A DNA stretch of 39,811 bases from Candidatus Cloacimonadota bacterium (GCA_029553545.1 JAKPKU010000059.1:1-39811); one strand, 5' to 3'. Counted from the stretch's first letter, positions 24,520 to 33,923 are shown. Notes: generated by a model from the sequence alone, not told the origin. Made by a program: numbers and translations.

Positions 24520-27500
24520 ATGAAGCGATTAGCTATAATAGTATTAGCGATCTTGGGAACATTTACCTTTTTAATGGCAAATGTCGAATGGGAAAACCCT
24601 GTGCCGATAAGACAGGGCATAAATATTGAGTGGTTTAGAACAGCTGCAACAGTCAATGAGGGCATTGTCTATGTCTGGTCTGATACACGCTATGCAGAGA
24701 GAGATCTTTACGCTCAATTAGTTAGCCCGACAGGTGAAAACCTTTGGGGTGCAAATGGCTTGGTAGTGAGCAATAAACCAGATAGACAAGAAGATCCTGT
24801 GATTGTGACCACAAGTGACAACTGCGTAATCATTGCTTGGGTAGACTTTTCTGATGATAAAGATGGCAATGTCTATGCACAAAAACTCAATTCCTCAGGC
24901 GAGATGCTTTGGGGTGTTGATGGTGCTGCTCTTTGTACCGCTCCTGGTGTACAGATTAGTTTGAATATGATCCCTGATAATGATGGCGGCGCAATAGTTG
25001 TTTGGAATGATGAGAGACAGGCAGAAGTTGGTTTTTATGCACAGAGAGTAAATGCACAAGGACAAGTAAGCTGGGAAGCAAATGGCGTTCGAATTGGCAT
25101 TCCTGGCGCTAATGTCTTGGCAAATACATTTTGGGAAGATGGTCAAAATGGCGGCATCATAGCTTTTACAGCAAAAGGTGCTGGTAATATAATAAATATT
25201 TATGGTGCACGAATTAGTGCTAATGGAACTTTTAGCTGGGGTCCAAGCCTTATAACAAACTTTACCACAGATATCAATGCACCTGCTGCTGTGCGTCTTG
25301 CACCCACCTCAAATAATGAATTTATTATTGCTTGGGAGCAAAAGACAGCAACCGATATGGGTTCTGATTATGAGATTTTTATGCAAAAGATTAATCTTGC
25401 TGGCGAAAAACAATTTGGTGTAAATGGAATAAATATAACAAATGATCCTGCAACTCAAGAAAAACCACGTGCTACAGCAGGAGTAAATGGTGATTTCTTT
25501 ATTACTTGGGAAGATAAGAGATTAGATCCAAGTGGCATTAATCCTGATATCTTTGTACAAAAATTCAACAATGCTGGTACAGCTCTTTGGAGTACACCAG
25601 TTGTGGCTGTAGAAATGGAAGAAGGACAAAGTCAAGTTCGTATTGCATCTCTCAGTGATGGTGGCTGCGTTTTGGTTTGGGAAGATGACCGAAATGCCAG
25701 CATTGGCTATAGCACAGACGTTTATGCACAAAAAGTGAATGCTGATGGTAGTGTTGCTTGGGAAGAAAATGGCAAAGCTATCGCAAGCTTGCATGGAAAA
25801 CAGACAGCTGCGAATGTAAAAGTACTTGATAATAAAGTTTTCTTGATTTGGGCTGATGAAAGTCAAGGCTCTTTGGGTTTATCTCAACAGATCATTTCCA
25901 GTGATAATCAATTATTATTTGATGAAAATGGCAGTGTGATGTATGAAGGTTTATCTGGTAATGCGACAGAGATGCTTACTTTTTCATATAATGGCGATGC
26001 ATTTGTGACTTGGTATGATGGTAGATTTGGCGATACTGGCGGACAAATATTCCTGCAAAAAGTTGATGCTGCTCATAACTTACTTTTCCCAGAAAATGGA
26101 ATCTCTATTACAGAAGAAAACTCTGATAAAAAACATTATAATGCAATGATGGATAGTAATGGCAACTTAGTCTTTATTTGGTATGAACTTGAATATGGTG
26201 TAGAGACGCCAAAAGCACAGAAGATTTCTCCTACAGGTGAAAGACTTTGGGGAGATAATGGTATTAAATTGGCACAGCTTACTATGGTTGGTAAAAACCT
26301 TTATTTGGCAGTAGAAGAAATTGCAGGAGATTATTATTTTTATTGGACCGATACAGTGCTTGATCTGATGATTCCTGCTCAATGTATTAAAGGACAAAAG
26401 ATTTCAGGCGATCAGCTTCAATGGGGAACTAATGGTAAAATGCTGGTAAATAAAGCTACCAACTATGACCCATATGGCAATGATGAACCAAATATAGAAG
26501 TTAGCTTATTTGGTGCTAATAAATTCTATTTAGTCTTTAGACAAGAAAAAGATCTCTACCTCTATAAGATTCAAGAAAATGGTACAAAAGACCCACAATG
26601 GCCTACTGGCGGTGTACCAGTGGCTGTAAATCCATATGACTATGAAAAAGATCCACAAATTCACATTACAGATCAAGGTGTTATGGTGCTTTGGGTTGAT
26701 AATAGAGAGCTTGATAATGAAGTAAATATCTACTCGCAACTCTTTAATATGCAAGGAGAACCACAGTTTGTTGCAAATGGCGTGCCTGTCGCAAGTTATC
26801 CGCAATCACAAGATCAGTATGTATCAAAATGGGATGGTCGCTTGACAGTAGCGTGGAGAGATTTCCGCGATTCAGTGGACGATAATTATGATATCTTTGC
26901 CCAAAGATTTAATCTTTCAGATGATGTACTCAATCCTGTTTGGGATCCTCAAGGCGTCGGTATTGCAGTAATGGACTCAGCACAAACTCATGTCGATATT
27001 GCAATTATGTATGAGCGTGTCCTGGCTGTTTGGGAAGATGCTTATTATGACCGCGATATCTATATGGGCATGATAGACTCTGATGGATCAGTGATGGGAC
27101 AACAGATTCGCCTTACAGATCATATTAAAAAGCAGACTGAACCAAAAATTGCGAAGATAGATCATGAAAATGCTTATGTATCTTGGCTTGACTATATCTC
27201 TTCAGGTAAAGAAGAAATCATCGGTATCTATATGCAAAAAGTCTCTACAGCAGGCTTTACTCCTATCGCTGATAATACTATTCCAAGAAAAGCAGTCACT
27301 CTACATCAAAACTATCCAAACCCATTTAACCCTACTACTACTATCTCTTTTGCTATGAAAAATAGCGACAGAGTAAATCTAAATATCTATAATGTAAAAG
27401 GACAAAAAGTAAAAGAACTCGCTAATGACGTCTTTGAACAAGGCATACATACCCTCGTTTGGGATGGTAAAGATGCAAATAATAAGAGCGTCGCATCGGG

Positions 27501-27567
27501 TATCTATTACTATCAAATTAAGAGTGGCGGATATACTCAGACAAAGAAGATGTTGCTGATGAAATAG
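24520..27567 (+). CDS. large secreted repeat protein with C-terminal sorting domain
   Basis: 1015 residues. A signal peptide (LAIIVLAILGTFTFLMANVE) leads into about 12-14 degenerate repeats of roughly 55-65 residues. Repeats contain motifs like VYAQKLNSSGEMLWG.DG and IIAWVDFSDDKDGN, i.e. a strand pair with W-D-R/D-N turns and Y.Q..N..G...W..NG. This predicts a beta-propeller-like extracellular architecture. The last 80 residues form a Por-secretion-tail/T9SS type A-like sorting domain: LHQNYPNPFNPTTTISF, LNIYNVKGQKVKEL, GIHTLVWDGKD and GIYYYQIKSGGYTQTKKMLLMK. These tails are known to direct secretion and anchoring by type IX secretion in Bacteroidota; whether this organism has type IX secretion is not shown here. 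Own promoter. Confidence 0.85.
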   Translation: MKRLAIIVLAILGTFTFLMANVEWENPVPIRQGINIEWFRTAATVNEGIVYVWSDTRYAERDLYAQLVSPTGENLWGANGLVVSNKPDRQEDPVIVTTSDNCVIIAWVDFSDDKDGNVYAQKLNSSGEMLWGVDGAALCTAPGVQISLNMIPDNDGGAIVVWNDERQAEVGFYAQRVNAQGQVSWEANGVRIGIPGANVLANTFWEDGQNGGIIAFTAKGAGNIINIYGARISANGTFSWGPSLITNFTTDINAPAAVRLAPTSNNEFIIAWEQKTATDMGSDYEIFMQKINLAGEKQFGVNGINITNDPATQEKPRATAGVNGDFFITWEDKRLDPSGINPDIFVQKFNNAGTALWSTPVVAVEMEEGQSQVRIASLSDGGCVLVWEDDRNASIGYSTDVYAQKVNADGSVAWEENGKAIASLHGKQTAANVKVLDNKVFLIWADESQGSLGLSQQIISSDNQLLFDENGSVMYEGLSGNATEMLTFSYNGDAFVTWYDGRFGDTGGQIFLQKVDAAHNLLFPENGISITEENSDKKHYNAMMDSNGNLVFIWYELEYGVETPKAQKISPTGERLWGDNGIKLAQLTMVGKNLYLAVEEIAGDYYFYWTDTVLDLMIPAQCIKGQKISGDQLQWGTNGKMLVNKATNYDPYGNDEPNIEVSLFGANKFYLVFRQEKDLYLYKIQENGTKDPQWPTGGVPVAVNPYDYEKDPQIHITDQGVMVLWVDNRELDNEVNIYSQLFNMQGEPQFVANGVPVASYPQSQDQYVSKWDGRLTVAWRDFRDSVDDNYDIFAQRFNLSDDVLNPVWDPQGVGIAVMDSAQTHVDIAIMYERVLAVWEDAYYDRDIYMGMIDSDGSVMGQQIRLTDHIKKQTEPKIAKIDHENAYVSWLDYISSGKEEIIGIYMQKVSTAGFTPIADNTIPRKAVTLHQNYPNPFNPTTTISFAMKNSDRVNLNIYNVKGQKVKELANDVFEQGIHTLVWDGKDANNKSVASGIYYYQIKSGGYTQTKKMLLMK

Positions 27568-27610
27568 AGCGGGTACTCGCCTCGCAACTATAGATAGACT
27601 TTACAATAAA

Positions 27611-27645
27611 TAAAAAAGCTCGCCTCCCAGTTGGGAGGCGAGCTT
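27611..27645 (-). terminator. terminator between converging genes, best for pruA
   Basis: Stem AAGCTCGCCTCCC / GGGAGGCGAGCTT (27616-27628, 27633-27645) with a four-base loop AGTT. Read on the minus strand it is followed by CTTTTTTATTTA, a good U tract, so it serves the pruA-type gene. On the plus strand the run after the stem is weak (AAATTATTT), but the stem may still stop reads from the secreted-protein gene. Confidence 0.88.
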
Positions 27646-27701
27646 AAATTATTTCCTCTTCAAGTTATCTGCTTTAAGCAAAACAACTATGAATTAGAAT
27701 C

Positions 27702-29324
27702 TTATTTCATATATTCGTATTGCCAATCTCTATTAGCATTGAAGTTTTCTTTAATAGTGCGTGGGCTTGCCCATCTGATGAGGTTCAAGTAGCTACCAGC
27801 TTTATCATTGGTACCAGAAGCTCTTGCGCCGCCAAATGGTTGTTGACCGACGATTGCACCAGTTGGTTTGTCATTGATATAGAAGTTACCAGCGCAATGA
27901 GTGAGTCTGTTTGCCAGATGCTTGATTACATGTCTATCGCGTGCAAAGATTGAGCCTGTGAGAGCGTATGGAGATGTTTCATCGAGAAGTGTTAATGTTT
28001 CTTCAACTTGATCATCTTTGTAAACGTAGATTGTGAGCACAGGTGCGAATATTTCTTCTTGCATTGATTTGAATTTTGGATCAGTTGTTTTAATGACAGT
28101 AGGTTCGATGAAATAGCCTTTGCTATCGTTGCCATTGCCACCAAAGACAATTTCAGCATCTTTGCTATCTTTTGCATAGTTGATATAGCTCATAGTTTTA
28201 TCAAAGCTTACTTTATCGATCACTGCATTGATGAAGTTTTCAGGTTCTCTTGGAGTTCCCATTTTGAACTCTTTCATAGCTTTGCCCATTCTTTCTTTCA
28301 CTTCTGGCCAGATAGATTCGGGTATATAAGCCCTTGATGCAGCGGAGCATTTTTGTCCTTGGAACTCAAAAGATCCTTGCACTAAGCCAATTGAGAGTGT
28401 TTCAAGATCAGCAGATGGATGAGCAAAGATAAAGTCTTTACCGCCAGTTTCGCCAACTATGCGAGGATAGCTCACTAATTTATCGAGGTTTTCTGAAGAT
28501 GTTTTCCAGATTTGACGGAATACTTCAGTAGAGCCTGTAAAGTGTACGCCAGCATAGTGTTTATTTGTCATAGCAACAGCTGAGAGCTCTGTACCGCGGC
28601 ATGGGATGAAGTTAATTACGCCATCAGGTAATCCAGCTTCGTGGAAGAGTTTCATCAGATAATAGTTTGATAAAACGCTTGTTGAGGATGGTTTCCAAAC
28701 AGCGACATTACCCATCATAGCAGGTGCAGATGGCAAATTACCAGCAATAGAAGTAAAGTTAAATGGTGTGATAGCCAGTATAAAGCCCTCTAATGGTCTG
28801 TATTCAACGCGATCAATGTAACCAGGTGTTGATTCAGGTTGATCTCTATAAATTTGTTCAACATACTTTGCGTTAAATCTAAAGAAGTCTGCCAGCTCGC
28901 AAGTAGCGTCAATTTCAGCTTGGAAGATATTTTTAGATTGTCCGATCATTGTTGCAGCATTTAAAATATAGCGATACTTGGTAGAAATCAATTCTGCAGC
29001 CTTTAAAAAAATAGACACTCTTTCAAACCAATCAAGGTTTTCCCATTGAGCTTTAGCAGCCATTGCTGCATCGATAGCCATTTGAATCTCTTTTGCACCA
29101 GCCATGCAGTATGTGCCGAGATTGTGTTGGTGATCGTGTGGGCAAACAATTCTCTGTGTCTTTTCTGTAAAAATCTCTTTACCGCCAATAATCAGTGGGA
29201 TTTTGTACTCTGTAGCCCACATTTTGTCATATTCTTGGAATAGGCGTTCTCTCTCTTTGGAGCCTTTCAAATACTTAAAAATAGGCTCATTTTTTGGGGG
29301 ATTAACTGTGTTCAATGCGTTCAT
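27702..29324 (-). CDS. pruA: L-glutamate gamma-semialdehyde dehydrogenase
   Basis: NAD-dependent ALDH4-type enzyme oxidising glutamate semialdehyde/pyrroline-5-carboxylate to glutamate in proline or arginine breakdown. 540 residues, matching the stand-alone (eukaryote-like) size. Catalytic residues are visible: Glu292 in VGETGGKDF and Cys326 in FQGQKCSAASR. Other motifs: ITPFNFTSIAGNLPSAPA, VWKPSSTSVLSNY, VHFTGSTEVFR and NFYINDKPTGAIVGQQPFGG, the last being typical of this subfamily. AGGAG precedes the ATG at 29324. A perfect 9-bp inverted repeat lies upstream (29388-29410). No proline dehydrogenase gene is adjacent. Confidence 0.93.
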   Translation of the reverse strand: MNALNTVNPPKNEPIFKYLKGSKERERLFQEYDKMWATEYKIPLIIGGKEIFTEKTQRIVCPHDHQHNLGTYCMAGAKEIQMAIDAAMAAKAQWENLDWFERVSIFLKAAELISTKYRYILNAATMIGQSKNIFQAEIDATCELADFFRFNAKYVEQIYRDQPESTPGYIDRVEYRPLEGFILAITPFNFTSIAGNLPSAPAMMGNVAVWKPSSTSVLSNYYLMKLFHEAGLPDGVINFIPCRGTELSAVAMTNKHYAGVHFTGSTEVFRQIWKTSSENLDKLVSYPRIVGETGGKDFIFAHPSADLETLSIGLVQGSFEFQGQKCSAASRAYIPESIWPEVKERMGKAMKEFKMGTPREPENFINAVIDKVSFDKTMSYINYAKDSKDAEIVFGGNGNDSKGYFIEPTVIKTTDPKFKSMQEEIFAPVLTIYVYKDDQVEETLTLLDETSPYALTGSIFARDRHVIKHLANRLTHCAGNFYINDKPTGAIVGQQPFGGARASGTNDKAGSYLNLIRWASPRTIKENFNANRDWQYEYMK

Positions 29325-29387
29325 TCTTTACTCCTTTCTTTTATAAAGTCTGACATAATTGCCAGTCATTTACTCATCAATTATCAT

Positions 29388-29410
29388 AATTCTTAAGTGT
29401 ATTAAGAATT
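29388..29410. promoter_or_regulatory. palindrome upstream of pruA, possible operator
   Basis: AATTCTTAA (29388-29396) and TTAAGAATT (29402-29410) form a perfect 9-bp dyad with a 5-base centre, 64-86 bases upstream of the pruA-type start codon. On the minus strand a weak promoter (TTGATG ... TATGTC) follows it, so a regulator binding here could act at this gene. No regulator gene is in the neighbourhood. Confidence 0.35.
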
Positions 29411-29516
29411 AACTCACTTACCAATTATTATTATAGTTAAAAACTTGTAAAGCTTTATTTTGATTAATTGATGAAAATACGCTAATATCCTTATAGTCAG
29501 ACAATTAGCTTTTCTA

Positions 29517-30866
29517 TTATTCTTTAATAGAGTGGTCAATTTTGTAAATCAAAGGGTAGAAAAAGAGAAAAGCAATGATTGATGTCAAAATATCTGTAAT
29601 TGGCATTGCCCAAATAAGTCCATCAAATTGGAAATACTTGTTTAAGATCAAGACTAATGGAATGTAGATCAGCCCTTGCCTACTCAATGATACGATCAAT
29701 GAGGGGATAGCTTTGCCCATCGCCTGCAAGGTTACCATATAAATCATCTGCAAGACTGCAAAAGGTATCGCTGCAGTAAAGACTAAGAGCATTTTACTGC
29801 CAAACTCTATTACTTGTTCATCATTGATAAAGATTATTACCGCATACTTTGAGAAAAATAAGAATGAGAGAACAAATACCACCGCCAAACTCAGCCCAAG
29901 TCGAGTAGAGAAGCTTAATGAATCCCTCAATCTTTTGGTATTGCCAGCACCGTAACTATAGCCGATGAGAGGTTGAATACCATTAGCGAGCCCAATAAAA
30001 GTGAAAATAACGATAGATATGACACGTTGTGATACACCCATAGCAGCAAGTGCATGATCGCCATAATCTGATGCCAATTTGTAAGAAATAGAGCTACCTA
30101 CACTCATCATGAGCTGACTGAGTGAAGTGGGTAAACCTATTTTCAAGATCTCTTTGAAATATTCAGATTTAAAACGAATAAAGCGAAATGACGGTGTCGC
30201 TAAGCCCTTGAATTTCAGGTAATAATATATATAATAGAGTAAGGATAAAACATTGCCGATCACTGTTGCTACTGCCGCTCCAACTACTCCTTGCTTTAAG
30301 ACAAAGATAAATATTGGGTCGAGAATAATATTCGCTCCCGTACCTACAATCATGCCTATAAAGACAATTTTAGCATTGCCTTCTGAGCGTAATAGCTGAC
30401 TCATCGCAAAGTTGAGCATAATCGGTATTGCGCCATAGAGAATAATAGCGAGATATTTCCTGCAATATTCATAGGTGTTTGGGCTCGTGCCCACTGCATC
30501 GAGAATGTGTTTGATATAGATATTAGCAAAAATACTGATTAGTAAACCCATTATAGTGATGCAGAAGAGCGCCAGGCTACTTGTCGAACGCGCATCTTTA
30601 TATCTCTTTTGCCCCAATAAACGCGATATATACGAGGCTGCACCATTGCCAAAAATACCTGATAATGCCATCAGCATCATAAAGAGGGGCATTGTAATAG
30701 TCACTGCTGCAACTTGATAAGGGTCGTTTAGCTTTCCAATAAAAAATGTGTCTGTGAGATTGTAAAAAACCTGTACCATCATACTCAAAATAGTTGGTAC
30801 AATGAGTGTAATAACTGCCTTTTTGATTGGCATTTTTTCTAAAATAAATAAATTTTTATGATTCAT
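29517..30866 (-). CDS. MATE-family efflux transporter
   Basis: 449 residues with about 12 membrane segments. The N-terminal half shows MATE/NorM-type motifs (IPTILSMMVQVFYNLTDTFF resembling VPTILSMLVQALYNVVDTIF), and GNGAASYISRLLGQ near residue 75; the second half repeats the pattern with QLMMSVGSSISYKLASDYG and IQPLIGYSYGAGN. It probably exports drugs or metabolites with Na+ or H+ coupling. The substrate cannot be predicted. AGAGGT precedes the ATG. Single gene with its own promoter. Confidence 0.92.
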   Translation of the reverse strand: MNHKNLFILEKMPIKKAVITLIVPTILSMMVQVFYNLTDTFFIGKLNDPYQVAAVTITMPLFMMLMALSGIFGNGAASYISRLLGQKRYKDARSTSSLALFCITIMGLLISIFANIYIKHILDAVGTSPNTYEYCRKYLAIILYGAIPIMLNFAMSQLLRSEGNAKIVFIGMIVGTGANIILDPIFIFVLKQGVVGAAVATVIGNVLSLLYYIYYYLKFKGLATPSFRFIRFKSEYFKEILKIGLPTSLSQLMMSVGSSISYKLASDYGDHALAAMGVSQRVISIVIFTFIGLANGIQPLIGYSYGAGNTKRLRDSLSFSTRLGLSLAVVFVLSFLFFSKYAVIIFINDEQVIEFGSKMLLVFTAAIPFAVLQMIYMVTLQAMGKAIPSLIVSLSRQGLIYIPLVLILNKYFQFDGLIWAMPITDILTSIIAFLFFYPLIYKIDHSIKE

Positions 30867-30918
30867 TCGATAAGTTACCTCTTTGCAATTGATATATTTA
30901 ATTAATACATGTACGATC

Positions 30919-30947
30919 TAAATATTTTCGTATAGCTTATTTGTCAA
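30919..30947 (-). promoter_or_regulatory. predicted promoter of the MATE gene
   Basis: On the minus strand TTGACA (30942-30947), 17-base spacer, TATTTA (30919-30924), about 50 bases before the ATG at 30866. Confidence 0.5.
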
Positions 30948-31100
30948 GCGTTTATTATGTGACAAGGTTTCAGTGAGGTACATTGTTTCGCATAAGGCAA
31001 GAGGCTTCATCGCTTAAGACGAGCAGAGCACTATTGGAACGGGAACTATTTAGCTAAAAAAAACCATCTGTAAACCCGCTCGTAGTTGGCATCTGCTGAT

Positions 31101-31140
31101 TTATAGGAACTTCCTAACCCGCAGCGTAGCGAGGACCAAA
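31101..31140. repeat. dispersed hairpin repeat, copy 1
   Basis: Contains the palindrome TAGGAACTTCCTA (31103-31115), the linker CCTAACCC, and the block CCCGCAGCGTAGCGAGGACCAAA (31118-31140). The last block recurs with a single change at 39195-39217 and as a shorter copy at 39608-39624. It lies just beyond the end of the sigma-factor operon. The rest of the gap 30867-31100 has no gene. Confidence 0.7.
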
Positions 31141-31143
31141 ATC

Positions 31144-31638
31144 TCAGTCCCGATCCAACTCACGTGCCATGATATAGCACAAATCCGAAAGTCTATTGAT
31201 ATATTGCAGCACAAATGGATTAATTTCTGCTATCTTATGCAGACTAATAATCCGTCTCTCTGCTTTTCTGGCGATTGTCCGACAGATATCCAACTTTGCT
31301 GATTGAGCAGTTTTGCCCAGGTAAACAAAGCCGCTCAAATGCACGTTTTTCTCAAATTCATAGACATAATTAGCGATTTTATCAACTTGTTCTTGTTTCA
31401 GGGCAGGCTCTTTATTTATAGAGGCTAAGTCGCCCATCAAAATACGTAAATCAGCTTGCACATCATTTATAATCTCAATCATCTGCTCGGACCCAACATA
31501 ATGCTTTGCTTCGCCCAAATGCGAGTCCAGTTCATCAACAGTTCCATATGCTTCAACTCTCACATCGTCTTTATCGAGTCTTTCTCCTGTCCAAGCGCTG
31601 GTTTTGCCTTTATCTCCGCCCTTTGTTACGATTGACAT
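31144..31638 (-). CDS. PduO-type cob(I)alamin adenosyltransferase
   Basis: Transfers adenosyl from ATP to reduced cobalamin, giving coenzyme B12. 164 residues from the ATG at 31638 (MSIVTKGGDKGKTSAW); that start is chosen for its GAGGG site and because it begins one base after the previous stop codon. Family motifs: TKGGDKGKTS (ATP-binding), VEAYGTVDELDSHLG, IARKAERR (Arg and Glu of the active site) and INRLSDLCYIMARELD. A single helical-bundle domain without extras. Last gene of the operon. Confidence 0.95.
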   Translation of the reverse strand: MSIVTKGGDKGKTSAWTGERLDKDDVRVEAYGTVDELDSHLGEAKHYVGSEQMIEIINDVQADLRILMGDLASINKEPALKQEQVDKIANYVYEFEKNVHLSGFVYLGKTAQSAKLDICRTIARKAERRIISLHKIAEINPFVLQYINRLSDLCYIMARELDRD

Positions 31639-31639
31639 T

Positions 31640-32227
31640 TTACCCTCTTTTCTTGATATATTCATCAAAAAGTGACTTCCATAATTTGATAAAAAAATCA
31701 TCTTTCATCTGTGTTTTTGTTGTGATAAAAAAGTTATCTAATTGTACATTTTGTTCTTTTTGGTAAATTAAGGCTTGCATTAGCATTTCTATCTTGTCCA
31801 TTTGTTTCACATATCTTCCTGTCGGACTACTACCAGCCTCAAATTCAAGCCAAATCTTATACAAACTTTCACTATTTTGATAATCCTTTAATAAATAAAT
31901 CAGGCTTTTGATTTCCAATTCTAATTTATCGCCCTGACTCACCATCTCTGTAGGAATTATATCCCCCACAAGCGACTCTGGCAAATCATGAATCAAAGCC
32001 ATGATCAGCATCTTCTCTGTCTCAAGCGGCTCAGGGAAAGCGCTTTGATACTTTAAACACAGCATTGCTAATGAGAAAGTATGATCTGCCACACTTTCGC
32101 ACTTATCTTTTTCCAAGCCCGCAAATAGCCAACCTTGTCGATATAGGTTTTTTAATTGAAAGATATTTTGATAAAAGCCAAAGGCATTAGAAGGAAAGTC
32201 CAGATTATCAATTTTAGTCTTTTTCAT
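31640..32227 (-). CDS. HD-domain phosphohydrolase (YfbR/HDDC2-like)
   Basis: 195 residues. The HD motifs are ESVADHTFSLAML (His and Asp near 48-49) and ALIHDLPESLVGDI (His-Asp pair near 80-81, Glu 84), with QMDKIEMLMQAL near 143. The family includes 5'-deoxynucleotidases acting on dNMPs. The role fits with the neighbouring cytidine deaminase in nucleotide turnover, but this is inference. Three-base gap to suhB upstream and one base to the adenosyltransferase downstream. Confidence 0.88.
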   Translation of the reverse strand: MKKTKIDNLDFPSNAFGFYQNIFQLKNLYRQGWLFAGLEKDKCESVADHTFSLAMLCLKYQSAFPEPLETEKMLIMALIHDLPESLVGDIIPTEMVSQGDKLELEIKSLIYLLKDYQNSESLYKIWLEFEAGSSPTGRYVKQMDKIEMLMQALIYQKEQNVQLDNFFITTKTQMKDDFFIKLWKSLFDEYIKKRG

Positions 32228-32230
32228 AGT

Positions 32231-33019
32231 TCACTTCTTTTGCGTAATACTATTAATTTGATTAAAAAGTTCCTGATGTATAGCCCCATTACTTGCAACA
32301 ATTAATTCATCTGAAAAAGACCACTCTTTCAGCGCTGATCCTGTAACTGTCCCTCCTGCTTCTTGAACAATCAATATCCCTGCGCATACATCCCAGGGGT
32401 TTAAATAAAACTCCCAATAGCCATCAAAGACGCCTTTCGCAACATAACATAAATCAAGCGCTGCACTACCCGCCCTGCGTATAGCATGCACCTGACTTAG
32501 CATACTGCGAAAAACACTTACATTGTCCACTTTTGCATTGGTAAAATCATAAAAAAAGCCTGTTGCTAAGAAGGTCTTACTAAAATCAGATTCGCCACTC
32601 ACACATATTTTATGATCATTGAGATAGGCGCCCTTGCCTCTTTGTGCGGTATAAAACTCATTCATCATCGGATTGTAAACATAGCCATATTTTAGCTGAC
32701 CATGCAACATATAAGCAACAGAAATACATGAAAAAGGGAATTTATGTACAAAGTTTGTTGTGCCATCTATCGGATCAATTATCCACAGTTTTTCTGCAGT
32801 TTTGTGTTGAGCATCACTCTCTTCTGCCAGAAATTTTGAACCGGGGCATACTGTCTTTAATCTTTCAATCAAAAATGCCTCAATCCCCTTATCTGTCTCC
32901 GTTACAAGGTCATAATGGATAGACTTTGTACTGACTTTCTTCTCTTCAGAAAATGCATTTAAGAGCATTATACCCGCTTCTAAAACTATCTCTTTTGCTT
33001 GTTGAAACAAATCTACCAC
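32231..33019 (-). CDS. suhB: inositol-phosphate phosphatase family (SuhB-like)
   Basis: Mg-dependent phosphatase of the inositol monophosphatase fold. 262 residues: LAEESD (about 65), WIIDPIDGTTNFVHKFPF (the metal-binding DPIDGT motif, about 85), and the C-terminal WDVCAGILIVQEAGG (about 207). Starts with GTG at 33019, preceded by GAGAGGTGAAGCGGA. SuhB also acts in rRNA transcription in E. coli, so the cellular role here is open. 13 bp from the radical-SAM gene. Confidence 0.93.
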   Translation of the reverse strand: MVDLFQQAKEIVLEAGIMLLNAFSEEKKVSTKSIHYDLVTETDKGIEAFLIERLKTVCPGSKFLAEESDAQHKTAEKLWIIDPIDGTTNFVHKFPFSCISVAYMLHGQLKYGYVYNPMMNEFYTAQRGKGAYLNDHKICVSGESDFSKTFLATGFFYDFTNAKVDNVSVFRSMLSQVHAIRRAGSAALDLCYVAKGVFDGYWEFYLNPWDVCAGILIVQEAGGTVTGSALKEWSFSDELIVASNGAIHQELFNQINSITQKK

Positions 33020-33032
33020 TCCGCTTCACCTC

Positions 33033-33923
33033 TCATTCTTTAAAATTTGGTGTCCATTCTGGTGTAATACCCATCTCCTGTGTAAATCCATTTTCAAAGC
33101 CTAAACCTTCCATAATATGCACGGCATAATCGTATTCATCACATGTTATTGGTCTATTTATTTCTGGGAATTCATCTGCGCGATGCGTAGGGTAATATTG
33201 CGACATCAGGCTCAAATAAGTCATATTGCCCACTTCTTCAGAAATCCAATTGAGAACAGACTGTATCCCATTAATATTCTGTGGCAAGACTAAAAGCCTG
33301 ATCAATAGCCCGCTATATGCCAACCCTGTATCGTCATCAATCTTTAAATTGCCCACTTGCCTGTACATCTCCAAAATTGCTTTTTTTGCATGCTCTGCAT
33401 AGTTTGGTGCGGCAGAATACTTTATTGCATTATTATCATCCCAGTACTTAAAATCTGCCAAATAAATATCAACTAAACCCTCAAGTTGAAGCAATGTCTC
33501 AACACGCTCATAAGAGTTAGAATTCCAGACGATTGGAATATCCAAGCCCTTCTCCTTTGCCAAGATAATTGCCTCTTTGATTTGCAGTGAATAATGAGTT
33601 GGTGAGACTAAATTAATATTATGAGCACCATTTCTTTGCAAACTTAACATAATCTCAGCAACCTCATCTACCGTATAATACTTGCCATAGCCCCAATCGC
33701 TGATCTTATAGTTTTGGCAATATACACATTTCAAATTGCAATGTGAAAAAAATATCGTTCCGCTTCCATTTTCGCCACTTATTACGGGTTCTTCCCCTTT
33801 ATGTAGCAAATAGGTATTGATTTTTATTTGATTATTTGCTTTACACAAACCCAACACTGTTACTCGGTCCACATCACAGCAATGCGGACACTGACTACAC
33901 GCACCAGAATTATCTGATTCCAT
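33033..33923 (-). CDS. PflX-type radical SAM protein
   Basis: Belongs to the PflX group, related to pyruvate-formate-lyase activating enzymes but of unknown substrate. 296 residues. A cysteine-rich N-terminus (CSQCPHCC, then LGLCKA) precedes the radical-SAM core CNLKCVYCQ (CxxxCxxC, near residue 63-70). Family motifs: GSGTIFFSHCNLKC, NLVSPTHYSLQI, NSNSYERVETL and a final MSQYYPTHRADE. The ATG at 33923 has AAGGAG inside the end of cdd, a 14-base overlap. No PFL-like glycyl radical enzyme is nearby. Confidence 0.9.
   Translation of the reverse strand: MESDNSGACSQCPHCCDVDRVTVLGLCKANNQIKINTYLLHKGEEPVISGENGSGTIFFSHCNLKCVYCQNYKISDWGYGKYYTVDEVAEIMLSLQRNGAHNINLVSPTHYSLQIKEAIILAKEKGLDIPIVWNSNSYERVETLLQLEGLVDIYLADFKYWDDNNAIKYSAAPNYAEHAKKAILEMYRQVGNLKIDDDTGLAYSGLLIRLLVLPQNINGIQSVLNWISEEVGNMTYLSLMSQYYPTHRADEFPEINRPITCDEYDYAVHIMEGLGFENGFTQEMGITPEWTPNFKE

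Noticed and set aside
30961-31100. Terminator for the sigma-factor operon using the T8 run read on the minus strand (A run 31056-31063)
   Set aside because: No stable stem directly precedes the run; only weak partial pairing was found.
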